The notes: generated by a model not told the origin, from the letters alone. DNA of 64,000 nt from Silene latifolia (GCF_048544455.1 NC_133538.1:435424311-435488310); one strand, 5' to 3'. Positions 46,408 to 58,139 are shown, counted from the stretch's first letter. A program made the numbers and translations.

Positions 46408-47562
46408 GAACAGCTTTCCACTGGTCTTCTGTCCACCTCCCTGGACAGTACTGGCTGATGTGGCCGGCTTAGCACCCGACCCCTGATTGTTGTTGTTGTT
46501 CGTAGTTGGTTTCTGATAAGAATTACCGCCGTTGCGGTTGCCTCCACTCTGATAGCTCTGGCTCCCCCGGTTAGACCATGACCCACTTGGTCATTGCTCG
46601 CATAAATCTGTCTTGCGGTCCCCGGAGAATAACTTCCCGACCCGTCCCCCGAAAAGCTTCGGTACACTCGTGCACTCATGTCTCTTGTGGCCGACACCGC
46701 CACAACCAAAGCAAGTCATACCCCAATTCTTCAAGCTACCCCCACGGCCACGCCCGAAGGAAGCCCAAACACTAAACCACGACCCGAAAAACCCCTTAGC
46801 TTGATTGTGGTTGCCTTTCTTATGACTAGATTGGCCACCACCCTCACTCTCACCTTTCCTTTTTCAACACCACCTCTCCCGAGCCATTTCCACTAACCTC
46901 TCAGCCCTCCCAGCTCTCTCATAAGCGTCCTTAACATCAGTAAGGACTCCTACAGGTAGCTTATCCATGATCCTAGGGGTCAACCCCCTCTCAAACCTCA
47001 GCGCCAGATTCTCATCACTCAATCCCATGTTCTCAACATACCTAGACTTCTCGTTAAACTGCTTATAGTACTCAGCCACAGACATGTCAGATGTCATCTT
47101 GAACCCGTCGAACTCCTCCCTCAGCTTGCTTCTCACATGCTCTGGCACAAACTCTTTTCTCATAGCCCTACGGAACTCATCCCAAGGTATCGCAGGTAAG
47201 CCTTGGTTAGCATACATCTCTCTGGCACTCACTTTCACCTTATCCCACCACTCACCAGCTGCCTCTCTCAGGTAGAACGCAGCTTGCTCTACCCTCATCT
47301 CATCAGGACAATGAACCGGGTCTAGTATATTCTCCATCTCACGATGCCAGTTGTCAAGAAGGTTTGGTTCCCCAGTACCTTTGTACTCCTTTGGGTTGAA
47401 CCTAGTTATGTAAAGGCTGATCTTAGAGTGATAAACCTCCTTATCCTTATTCACTTTCTTTAAGGCCTCCGTAAGAGCATCCTGGTGCTCCAATATCTTA
47501 ACAATATCATCCGTATTCATGGACTCAGCTCTCGCATAGTAAGCGTTTCTCTTAGGCGGCAT
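46408..47562 (-). pseudogene. D gag with zinc knuckle
   Basis: The start at MPPKRNAYYARAESMN (47562) is preferred to the upstream hydrophobic run. The capsid core has FNPKEYKGTGEPNLLDNW, WWDKVKVSAREMYANQG, IPWDEFRRAMRKEFVPEHVR and DMSVAEYYKQFNEKSRYV, the standard Ty3/gypsy gag. The frame stops at 46864; beyond it, in a shifted frame, a CFGCGGVGHKRHEC zinc knuckle (about 46674-46719) and a Gly/Asn/Gln-rich spacer lead to the protease. Confidence 0.9.
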
Positions 47563-48096
47563 CTTGAAGCTATATATAAGAAAGGGTAGACATAAACACA
47601 TGTAATAAACCTCAAAACACGAAAACAGGCTACCCAGGTGCTACTCGATCGAGTGTCCCAACCTACTCGATCGAGTAAGAGGTTACTCGATCGAGTGCCT
47701 CCCATACTCGATCGAGTACCTCGACTCTAGAACACAAACAGACCTTCTGACCTCTAACATACTCGACCGAGTAGCCAGGCTACTCGATCGAGTGACCCCC
47801 TACTCGATCGAGTACCCCTAGTTACTCGATCGAGTACCCTAAAACTCGATTAAGTCGCAAAACGTCAAAAACCCACCCGATCGAGTCAGTCCCACTCGAT
47901 CGAGTCATGCTAACTCGAACATGCTACCCGCATGTTATAACATATTCTATCATGTAATACAACTTATCAACACGATATCATTTCTTAATTATGCATACTA
48001 TGCTACTCAACTGCTCATGCGATTAACAAACAATTATATCATGTTATTAATGCCACATAGTAGTCACTCAACATGCTCCTCATTCCAACACAGTTC

Positions 48097-48127
<31 letters not shown>

Positions 48128-48392
48128 TCAATTTCATTCATATTCTCAACTTCTACTTCAAACATCCCACATTTACAACACACCTCATCACATCCACACA
48201 CCAAATAACAAACAACACATATGACGCAATGTATATTCCCCCCATGTGACCGGTTCAAAATTGTAGGGCGAGGTCGCGACTTTAGGACGTCTCCCAAGCC
48301 TTTGCATTAGCTCCTACAACCTTTACCCCGGGATCATTTTAATTGACTCCCTATATTCATTGGGTTCATTGGTTACAGATTTCAGGATCATC
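47563..48392 (-). other. D leader between primer site and gag
   Basis: This is non-coding. It contains the palindrome array at 47643-47905, just upstream of gag, and a (TA)12 microsatellite at about 48099-48122. Confidence 0.8.
47643..47905. repeat. phased palindrome array in the D leader
   Basis: Sites start at 47645, 47667, 47687 and 47708 (22, 20, 21), then 47763, 47784, 47804, 47826 and 47846 (21, 20, 22, 20; the first and last carry a mismatch), with two further sites at about 47878-47905. Confidence 0.93.
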
Positions 48393-48404
48393 GCTCTGAT
48401 ACCA
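48393..48404 (-). other. D primer binding site, initiator-Met tRNA
   Basis: TGGTATCAGAGC on minus, three bases inside the 5' LTR. Confidence 0.95.
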
Positions 48405-48407
48405 TTT

Positions 48408-49743
48408 TGTAACACCCCCATACTCCAAGTGCCTTACCAGGACCACTCAGGTATAAGGACGTTACCATCTCGGTTACCCGAGGTAATGATAATCAAATAA
48501 ACAATAATGAAACGATATTTAAATAGTAATACTTTAGCGAAAGGTTACAATCCAAAAACCAAACCAAATACTAATACATGTTCTCAAAACTACTGTCTCT
48601 TGAACTAATCGAAATGTATGTAAAAACTGCTAAACTACAAATGGAAGACTTCTATCATCGATCGTGGCAATCCCAAATATCCCAATACTCATGTCATACC
48701 TGCTCAATATCTTCTCACCATCCCGAATGGATCACCGCAGTTTTTCAAAACATTCACCGGGTCGATTTATTTACACAAGAGGTATAATTAACAATACAAT
48801 AACTAACACAACTCAAACAATCACACACGATCAAGCACTCCACTCCATCTCCGTCTCCGACTGTCCACTGGACCAGCCCTGCCAGTGGGGGACCGCAGCC
48901 GTTCCCACCTAAGCCCCGCTCATCATACCGAGCGATAACCCTGTCCCATTAATGTGCACATCCCCTTCCGTGGCGGGTTCCACGAAGGGCGAAACTAGGG
49001 CGTGAAGCCACTCCCGCAAGTGACTCCACTCGGTAGAGAACGCATCTCGAGAACCACAGACAAACAATCACAATACAATCACTACATCGTCTGAATCAAC
49101 CAATTATACTAATTACAAGACAACACCACACCACATGTAAGTAATCGAGTAGGAAACTCTACCTGGAAAGCACAATTGTCGACGATCTCACAAACTAAAG
49201 TCAAAAAGGTTCCTCTACGAATCCTCCTCCTAATGATACAAGCACATAATTACTACTATGCACATAACACAACAAAATCCCCAATTCCCAAAATTAGGGT
49301 TTAACTAACTTTGACGAAATACAATAAAAATGGTATAAAGGTCTTACCCTCGACGCAAGGATTACAACGGTGTAAAGACATGTGAAATCCGACCTTCCAA
49401 GCTCCGGGATTTGTTAAGAATGCGATTAAGGTGATGAACGTAGTTTGTTTCTCTTCTCACAGTGATTTAGGTTTTAGAAAAGTAATTAGAATGAATGACG
49501 AAAAGATTATATACTTAATCGCATAATTAACAAAACCCGATAAAACAACCCCCTGTAAACCGGCTACTCGATCGAGTAGCCCAGGTACTCGATCGAGTAC
49601 CCCCCTACTCGATCGAGTATCGTAGTTACTCGATCGAGTACCCAACAGGTCAGAAACTATTTCATTTCGCAAAACTCCCTTACTCGACAGAGTAAGGCCT
49701 ACTGGATAGAGTACCCCAAGACTCATAAATACGGAGTATTACA
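48408..49743 (-). repeat. 5' LTR of D
   Basis: About 1.34 kb. The palindrome sites start at 49565, 49586, 49606 and 49627 (21, 20, 21). The TATATAAT box on minus is at 49506-49513. Confidence 0.95.
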
Positions 49744-50027
49744 TGAGCCTCCAACCCTGCAAGCTATTGAGGAAGAATAAAGGCAGCTGGAGACCTTGTA
49801 CCCGGTCCAGCTTGATCTGAGCGTCTTGATGCCTGAAGTTGGCGAGGTGAATTCTCCCCAGGCAGCTGTTGGGGATGCTGGCTCATTTCAGGAGGCTGCT
49901 GCAGCTTAGGGAGCCCAAGAGGCCGTTGTTGCTTAGGGCATGTAAGATGGTCCTGTACTTGAAATAAGGAGTCAGCAGGAGGAGGCAAAGGAGGTGCCAG
50001 AGGTGGAGGTCATCAATGTGACCTAAA
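49744..50027 (+). pseudogene. antisense ORF of element A, exon 4 (end)
   Basis: Continues from 41392 (shared target bases tgagc). The frame reads a few residues, then meets TAA at about 49778. Beyond it, with further stops, a degenerate tail rich in Glu/Ala/Val ends with VEVEVINVT just before 50027. It aligns in position with the C-terminal part of B exon 4. Confidence 0.65.
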
Positions 50028-50298
50028 GTTAAAAGTTTTTTAGTTTCAAAATTTTTGGGTGGTGGTCTGACCCTGTGTGGGCAGATTTGTAAAATTTTTA
50101 AACAATTTCTGTTTGTGTTTGCTCGACGTGGAGGCGACTTGAACTTGGGGCCATGTTTTGGCCAAATTTTGAAATGCCCCTTACCCTAAATTGGCAAGTT
50201 TAACTTTCGTTATATCTTGTGTATTCTGCTTCTTGTTGTTATGTTTAGCTTAGGAAGCTGCCATGTCAGCCTGCTAGCTGATTTAGGCAAGTCGTGTC
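50028..50298. other. element A region after the antisense ORF
   Basis: This is non-coding and resembles the B region after 22604 (for example CTGACCCTGTGTGGGCAGA against CTTGGCCCTGTGTGGTGCAA). It ends in the first hairpin-repeat unit (50259-50298), into which E inserted. Confidence 0.6.
50259..50298. repeat. first hairpin-repeat unit of element A
   Basis: TCAGC-ctgcta-GCTGA followed by TTTAGGCAAGTCGTGTC. It is the first of the series that continues at 56266. Confidence 0.75.
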
Positions 50299-51717
50299 TG
50301 TGACACCCCCATACTCCAAGTGCCTTACCAGGACCACTTAAGGCATGAGAACGCCAGCATCTCGGTTACCCGAGGCAATGATAATCATATAGAAAATAAC
50401 GAAACGAACTTTAATAGTAAATAAGTTTAAGTGATACAAGCCAAACTCCAAAAACTGTAAAAAGGAAATACAAGGTTCTCAAAACTGTCAACTACTAAAC
50501 AACTAAAAAATGTTCGACACAGCGGAAGACTTCTAAACTACAACGTGATGACTCATCCCAGCTATCCCATGCGCATCGTCTCATACCTGCTCAATAACTG
50601 CTCACCACCCTCGAATGGAGCACCACAGTTTTTAAAACATTTAAATGGGGTCAGTACTGATTACATAAAACAAATGCCACAATGAAACAGAAACACAAAC
50701 AATCCAAACAGCTCAAACAATCTCCAGTCTCCATCTCCAATCTCCACACAACTGACTACATACTAAAGTATGTAGCCCTGCCAGAGTACCCATCGCAACA
50801 AGTACTCTATGCCGCCAGTGGGGGACCGCAGCCGTACCCACCAAATCTCCGCTTATCTCCATCGAGCGATAAACCCAAGTTCATTAATGTGCACATTCCC
50901 TCTGTGACGGGTTCCACGGAGGGTGAATCAAGGGCGTGAAGCCACTCCCGTAAGTGACTCCACTCAGCCAGGAATGCGCCCCGAAGATCACAAACAGTTA
51001 CAGAAGCAATCAACAATATACTATCAACAACACCAAAACCAATCCAACATTATAATTACTCAACAATCACAACAACGATCACCAACAACTTATGTAGCCA
51101 ATACTGAGTAGGGAAACTCTACCTGGAACAGAAATCACCAAGATCGTCACAATCAGCTAACCAACATCGTCCTTCACTGAAATTACTTCCTATCAAACAT
51201 ACAATCATACAATCATACAATCAGAATCTAACATCAACAATACTCCCCAAAACCCCCAAATTACCCAATTAGGGTTTCAACCAACTTTAACAAAACATTA
51301 TAAAAATTATATAAAAAGCTTAGCCTCGACACAAGGATCACAACGGCGTAAAGAACAAGATGATCCGACACTCCTAGCCTTGGGGATTTGTTAACAATGC
51401 GAGGAACACACTTACGTAACTTCTTTTCTTCTCAAAAGAGGTTTTTAGAATGATAAAAGAGATTAAGAAAGATAACGGAGGCTTTACATACTAATCCCGC
51501 ATTATTAACATAACCCGTCAAAATCACCCGTAAAACACACTTACTCGATCGAGTAAGTGACATACTCGATCGAGTGCCCCTTACTCGATCGAGTTCCACA
51601 CGTACTCGATCGAGTACCCATCAGGCAGACTACTGTTTTGTGTAAAAACATACTTACTTGACAGAGTAAGCCCCACGCGATAGAGTACCGATAGACATGG
51701 AAAACCATAGTATTACA
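50299..51717 (-). repeat. 3' LTR of E
   Basis: 1419 bp; palindrome sites start at 51542, 51563, 51582 and 51603 (21, 19, 21). The TATA box equivalent is mutated here (minus TATGTAAA near 51485). Confidence 0.93.
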
Positions 51718-54700
51718 GTCTTCCCTTCTTAAAAGGAACTTCGTCCCCGAAGTTCAATCCATACCTAAAAACAAACATACTACCTCGATTAAGAGACAAC
51801 AACGCAACTACGAACTCAAAACAAAACCCCAACCTATAAAACATGAACTCTTAGCACCAACTCCACCAACTGTGCCTACCTCCACAACACGGCTCACAAT
51901 ATCGTATCGACTACATCATAGTCTCTCTTGACACCAACTCCAAACACTACCAACTACTATCCACAAACGATGTTAGCTTCGTAACATATTATCCACTAGA
52001 AAAAGCAATATCAAGACACTCATAACATCAAACGGAATGTTACATTCTACCATCCTTAAAAGGAACTTCGTCCTTGAAGTTTACTCACACTCATAAACAT
52101 CATCATCAAACTATCAACTCTTATCGAAGTATTCTCCCATTCCTAAACATCGAACTACTAAAAGCACGGTCATGACCTTTTAACAATATCAACCACAATA
52201 CAAATCCATCCTTTATGCTACATCAACGCTCTACTTCCAATTATACTACAACATGCACAACCATCAAACTCTCTTTTATAGCATCCTACTCCTCTAAAGA
52301 TAAATGTTACATCCTCGTAACTCACTAATACTAAGTATTTAGCTATATCTTCTCATTATCCTCATCACCACCGCATGTCAAAGATAGCCGCTTATAATCT
52401 GAACACTCACCATTTCTATATCTAAGGCTCTCATACTTAACAGTTCTCATACCTCAATTCACTCGGCACACCACCTAACCTATACCACAAAATATTTAGC
52501 TTAACCAAAACTTCAACTGTTCCCTATCACCGCCAAAACGACATAATCCTCCATACATACACCTATCTCCACACTCAAAACTCACGATCCACAATTATTA
52601 CACACATTCACACTAGGTCCTCAAGTTCTCCCTTTTATTACCACAAACTCATCCACGACTTACTATGATACTAATGTCCAACACCCTATACTCACTGTCT
52701 CAACAAAAGATTATGGACCACTTGCAGCTTTCAGATCTGTACAACACATGTTCCACGAATCACTTGCCATTACTAAGTCAACCAATGCCTCCTCTAAAAG
52801 AACATCACAAGTACTGCAACAACCACTCACAACTGTGTCCTATCAACAAGATATCACTATACCATGACAACAATGAAAACATACACAACTCTCTTCCATA
52901 TCATACTCTACCCTTACTCCCAAACTAAAACTGGTAAGAAACATCAATAAACAAAACAACCATTTATATGTACAACCCGAAACTCACAGGAAACAACATC
53001 AAACAAAACAACAATCTATGTATAACTGGTATGTACTTTCGAAACTCGAATCGTATTCATCCCGCCTACTCCACCACAACCGGTGACGGCATCGCAACAC
53101 CACCACCAACAGCCGCACCGCAGCACGAAAATACCTGCATCACAACACGAAGTACCGTGCCCGGATCACCACCCGAGGCACAACCACCACATTGATAGAC
53201 ATCACAACCACATACAATTCCTATAAACACTGACTCAGTATAACTTTCCGGACAAGAAAACTTACTCAAAACTGCTTTACTGGCTCATAACATATTATAC
53301 GGAATAAACAGACAAGAATCTCATGAATATCATCCATACCTTTTTATGGAATAAACATATATCAGGAATACACATACAAGTATAACTAGCCATGCCAGAT
53401 CACACAAACTATCACTTTTGAACATCATTCCATTAGGTTACCATATCCAACATATATTACAGAACATTTAGATAACAACTTTATGACTATCACACCATAC
53501 CACCGAGCTTAACTCGTATGCTCCTCATAACATATTCTCCCATTCGCATACCATCACCTCCTGCCAAATATAACCATACCATTAATATTCAACTACTAGC
53601 ACCCGTCTCATATAACCACATCTTATACTTCCTCTCAAACGTACATATCAATCCGGCCTCTACAAAATCAACCTCTTTAGAATTTCTATCCTTCTTATCT
53701 ATCATCACCCTTAACCACTAGTGACAACACCACAATACCCCCACTGCTCGTATAACAAACCTTTTACACCCATGTTTAAACATCACGGTATCTTTCCTAT
53801 CTTTGGTTAACATCCCAAATAACGAACATCAAATCCATCAACAAAAATTACCTCAACATTATTCCCAATTCCATCCTTAATTGCATCGTCACCCAACTCA
53901 CCACCAAGATCTCATATCGTGTAAATTCTTTACCCGGCTTCTTACTTTCCTTAATTCCCCGAAACTCATGACTAATCATATTGTCCTGAAACTCCTATAT
54001 AACCATTTACTAACATCCTCATGATAGTATCATACATCTGGACGATTCCTGACTTCTATATCACATAACTCCATTCGACATCTTTCTCACTTTACTTTTA
54101 TCTTCTTATCTCTTTACACTCAACAATACCAATTAATGATTCAACTCCTTATTCCTTCTACCTAACTCTTTAGTGCTCCGGTTACCTTCTCATTGCTCCA
54201 AAACTCAAATCCCATTATTTCATATCAGTATCATCTCACTCTTTCTTACTATAGATCTTCTCTTATCATGCTATCACTCACACTTATCAACAATCAGTCC
54301 ATACCACCTCATGCTATCACTCACACTGATCTCCAATCACCCCCCCTTTTTTTCCTTGAATCCCAAAACTCATTTCCTAACGTTACCTGCCCAAGGAAAT
54401 CACACATTAGTTTCACCTATTGATAATGCAAATTCCCAAACTCATTCTTTATCCGCAACTCCACGTCGCGACATGTCTCCATTAAGTTCACTATATACCA
54501 CTCTTCTCAATCCCTCTAAAACGACCTTTCACTACATATATTCTTAACCCACACTATTCCTAACCATCTCCCTTCATAATTATTTACACATCTCAAGTTG
54601 CCACTATCCACATCCTTCCTTTTAATCTTTTCATTCTCACGTTCCTTAGACTCACATCATCCCTTGCCCATATTCACTTACTTTTACATTACTCAACACA

Positions 54701-54877
54701 CAATCATATCACTCATCTCTTCTCACAAAACATGCTCCATGCCTTAATAAGCCTTACCAATCTTCCTTTTCTTTTCCACTACCTATCACAACCGCATTAG
54801 GTTCATTTTAGTTTGACTCCCTATGTTCATTAGGTTCATTGGATACAGGTTTCATGATCGTCGCTCTTATACCACTT
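51718..54877 (-). other. E interior: conserved non-coding domain
   Basis: It aligns along most of its length with C 28395-31590 in inverse orientation. On plus it is C-rich and G-poor, so the sense strand has the same G excess as C. Two polypurine-like junctions are present (51718-51760 and about 52042-52085). The weak ORF at 53066-53269 matches that of C. No gag or pol. Confidence 0.8.
54863..54874 (-). other. E primer binding site, one mismatch
   Basis: On minus TGGTATAAGAGC; the usual form is TGGTATCAGAGC, so one C is replaced by A. Confidence 0.85.
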
Positions 54878-56265
54878 TGTGACACCCCCATACTCCAAGT
54901 GCCTTACCAGGACCACTTAAGGTATGAGAACGCCACCATCTCGGTTACCCGAGGCAATGATAATCAAATAGACAATAACGAAACGTACTTTAATAGTAAA
55001 TAAGTTTAAGTGATATAAGCCAAACTCCAAAAACTGTAAAAAGGAAATACAAGGTTCTCAAAACTGTCAACTACTAAACAACTACAAAATGTTCAACACA
55101 GCGGAAGACTTCTAAACTACAACGTGATGACTCATCCCAGCTATCCCATGCGCATCGTCTCATACCTACTCAATAACTGCTCACCGCCCCCGAATGGATC
55201 ACCACAGTTTTTAAAACATTTAAACGGGGTCAGTACTGATTACATAAAACAAATGCCACAATGAAACAGAAACACAAACAGTCCAAACAGCTCAAACAAT
55301 CTCCAGTCTCCATCTCCAATCTCCACACAACTGACTACACACTAAAATGTGTAGCCCTGACAGAGTACCCATCGCAACAAGTAATCCACACCGCCAGTGG
55401 GGGACCGCAGCCGTACCCATCTCCATCGAGCGATAAACCCAAGTTCATTAATGTGCACATCCCCTCTGTGACGGGTTCCACGGAGGGCGAATCAAGGGCG
55501 TGAAGCCATTCCCTCAAGTGACTCTACTCAGCTAGGGACGCGCCCCGAAGATCACAGACAGTTACACAATCAATCAACAATATACTATCAACAACACCAA
55601 AACCAATCCAACATTATAATTAATCAACAATCACCAACAACTTATGTAGCCAATACTGATTAAGGAAACCCTACCTGGAACAACAATCACCAAGATCGTC
55701 ACAATCAGCTAGTCAACATCGTCCTTCACTGAAATTACTTCCTATCAAACATACAATCATACAATCACAATCTAACATCAACAATACTCCCCAAAACCCC
55801 CAAATCACCCAATTAGTGTTTCAACCAAGTTTAACAAAACATTATCAAAATTATATAAAAAGCTTACCCTCGACACAAGGATCACAACGGCGTAAAGAAC
55901 AAGATGATCCAACACTCCTAGCCTTGGGGATTTGTTAACAATGCGAGGAACACACTTACGTAACTTCTTTTCTTCTCAAAAGGGGTTTTTAGAATGATAA
56001 AAGAGATTAAGAAAGATGACGGAGGCTTTATATACTAATCCCGCATTATTAACAAAACCCATCAAAATCACCCGTAAAACACACTTACTCGATCGACTAA
56101 ATGACATACTCGATCGAGTGCCCCTTACTCGATCGAGTGCCATACGTACTCGATCGAGTACCTATCAGGCAGACTACTGTTTTGCGTAAAAATAAACATA
56201 CTTACTCGACAGAGTAAGCCCCACTCGATAGAGTACCCATAGACATAGAAAACCGTAGTATTACA
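54878..56265 (-). repeat. 5' LTR of E
   Basis: 1388 bp; palindrome sites start at 56086, 56107, 56126 and 56147 (21, 19, 21; the first has one mismatch). A perfect TATATAAA on minus is at 56027-56034, about 52 bp downstream of the array in the element sense. Confidence 0.94.
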
Positions 56266-56469
56266 GTGTCAGCCTGAGAGGGCTGATTTAGACTTAACTA
56301 GCTGCCGTGTCAGTCTCCTGACTGATTTAGGCGTATGCCGCATTGTAGGGGAGGTGGCCGTGTCAACCTTCGAGGTTGATTTAGACAAGTCGTGTTAACC
56401 TGAGAACGCTGTTTTAGACTCAGCTAGCTGTCGTGTCAGTCTGATGACTGATTTAGGCATATGCCGCAA
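56266..56469. repeat. hairpin-repeat units 2-6 of element A
   Basis: A series of 35-50-base units, each with a short perfect stem: TCAGCC-tgagag-GGCTGA, TCAGTC-tcct-GACTGA, TCAACCT-tcg-AGGTTGA, one degenerate unit, and TCAGTC-tgat-GACTGA. All but the degenerate unit are followed by TTTAG(A/G)C and most are preceded by CGTG. The stems differ from each other by paired changes (CC/GG, TC/GA, AACCT/AGGTT). Tandem repeats are known in the 3' regions of Tat elements. Confidence 0.85.
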
Positions 56470-57120
56470 TTTGACTACTTAACCTTGTTCATGATGCAAG
56501 GTGTGTTCATCATTTTTTAAGCCAACAGGGGCGTACCTTAGGTAAGTTTATCGTCATTCTAAGACCGATAGGACGTTGCAGGATTCTGGTAGCTTAGAGA
56601 TCCCTGCGTTCCATATGTGTATGCATGATTGCGAGCTACGTCGATGGGGTAGTATCAGGGGTAGCTGGATAAGCTTTCAGCTGTCAGCCATGCTCCCTTT
56701 CGTATGTTCCACAGTCTGCATGGTGAGGGTGCTCCTAATGGAGAAATGTAGGTTAGGCATGTTGGAGTGCCATGTGCCTTGTCACCCCCGCGTTTGCAGT
56801 TGACAGTCCTGCTAGATACACTTTCAACGTACCATAGAAATTAGAGTTCAGAGTGATGCATCTAGAGAAGCCTGAAAATAGAAAATTTTATCAGAGCGAT
56901 GTGAAGTACCTGACGCCATCTCATGGGGTGCCAGAGAAATTATGGTCCCAGGAAACTTTCAGACCACACAACTCCAATAGTAGCTTTTTAAAGTTGAAAG
57001 AAACAAAAGTAAAAGAAAACGACACGAAATTGGTAGTATGCCTACTACCGTTTTTTTTTTGTTGTTGTTTTTTTTATAACTTTTCTTAAAACACTAATCT
57101 GTACACTAAACTCTACTTAT
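56470..57120. other. element A region between hairpin repeats and integrase end
   Basis: Non-coding; GT and T-rich patch near 57052-57075. Two short plus-strand ORFs (56576-56803, 56853-57089) have no recognisable content. Confidence 0.55.
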
Positions 57121-57668
57121 TATTAAAAGTAATACCTCTTCAGGTGAAATATGTTCCATGGCTTTTGTATGACTTGACCGTCCATGGTCATTAATCTGTA
57201 TGCGCCATGGCCAACAACTCTTTCTACCTGGTATGGTCCTTCCCATTTATAGGCGAATTTGCCTGCCTTTCGATTTTTGGTGTTTTAAAACACTTCATGG
57301 AGAACCAGGTCTCCTACCTCCAGGAGCCTGACTTTTACATTCTTGTTGTAGCTTCTGGCGACTGACTGCTTGTAGGCAGCCAGACGTATTTTTGCACTTG
57401 CTCGCAGCTCATCTACCGTGTCCAGGCTTCTGATCATCTCTGAATTGTTCAGTTCCTCTGTTATACATCCATACCTGTGAGTTGGAACTAGGACCTCTGA
57501 TAGAATTACTGCCTCCGCACCAAACACCAGGCTGAAGGGTGTTTGGCCTGTTGCTATCTTTGGTGTCATTCTGTCTGACCATAACACAAGTGGCAACTCA
57601 TCTGCCCACTTTCCTCCTAACTCATGTAACCTCCTTCTTGGATTATCCATTATTATTTTGTTGCTGGA
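57121..57668 (-). pseudogene. element A integrase C-terminal fragment
   Basis: On minus: RRRLHELGGKWADELPLVLW, TGQTPFSLVFGAEAVILSEV, VPTHRYG, MIRSLDTVDELRASAKIRLA and VRLLEVGDLVLHEVF then a stop near 57285, after which the conserved FAYKWEGPYQVE-type tail continues to about 57121. It aligns with B integrase residues from about 500 onward. The upstream part is cut by F at 57669. Confidence 0.9.
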
Positions 57669-57952
57669 TGATACGTGCAATTTATATAGACTTTTTAGCC
57701 TTTTATTGCACGCATTTCTATGCCTTTTTGTATCGTTATGTATTGCAAAATGCCCCGAATTGGCTACTTTGATTCGTTTTGCCTTTATTGCAGATATGGA
57801 CCTGAAAGTAGCGGAATCGACCATTATTCGCCCCATTTAGCATGCATTGTAAAGAGACGGAGTCATTCGAGCAAAAGTCGTACCTCGAGATGTGTGAATG
57901 AAGGACTTTGAAGCTGCCAAGGACGTATTTGAGGCTGATGCATGGGATATCC

Positions 57953-58139
57953 ACTCGATCGAGTGGAAATATGTGTCGATCGAGTGGTTTGGCTGGAACA
58001 GATGGTCGATTGAGCAGTTCGTAGAGCTCGATCGAAATGGAGTTTATAGGAGTTACTCGATCGAGAACCTTGACTGTTCGATCGAGTACAATTGCTGGAG
58101 AAGACCTTGATCGAGTAGTCTGAAAGTACTCGATCGAGG
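57953..58139. repeat. phased palindrome array in the F LTR
   Basis: TCGATCGA or one-mismatch sites start at 57955, 57976, 58006, 58028, 58057, 58078, 58107 and 58130. Intervals are 21, 30, 22, 29, 21, 29 and 23, the same pattern as at 62459-62645. The TATA box is about 70 bp further on. Confidence 0.95.

Larger units (their letters stand above)
41393..49743 (-). mobile_element. element D: Tekay/Del-type chromovirus
   Basis: The LTRs are at 41393-42730 (3') and 48408-49743 (5'), starting TGTAACACCCCC and ending GAGTATTACA on plus. The target duplication tgagc is perfect (41388-41392, 49744-49748). The initiator-Met primer site is at 48393-48404, and the polypurine tract, read on plus as GTCTTCCCTCCTT, starts at 42731. 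Minus-strand order is gag with zinc knuckle, DSGA protease, RT, RNase H, integrase and a chromodomain-like tail. It is the only member of the C/D/E group here with its own pol, though pol has several stops. Confidence 0.94.
50299..56265 (-). mobile_element. element E: non-autonomous LTR retrotransposon with Tekay-type LTRs
   Basis: The LTRs are at 50299-51717 (3') and 54878-56265 (5'), starting TGTGACACCCCC and ending GTATTACA on plus. The target duplication gtgtc is perfect (50294-50298, 56266-56270). The interior (51718-54877) is non-coding and matches the C interior in inverse orientation, but is shorter, lacking about 1.2 kb of leader including the palindrome array. The primer site has one changed base (54863-54874). 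Confidence 0.92.

Noticed and set aside
48064..48297. ORF containing a run of Ile/Tyr
   Set aside because: Created by the TA microsatellite in the D leader.
51718..54877. Short ORFs across the E interior as host genes
   Set aside because: They do not match between C and E except for one block whose changes are not those of a protein.
57539..57911. ORFs crossing the A/F boundary on either strand
   Set aside because: They join integrase and LTR sequence across an insertion junction and are not genes.
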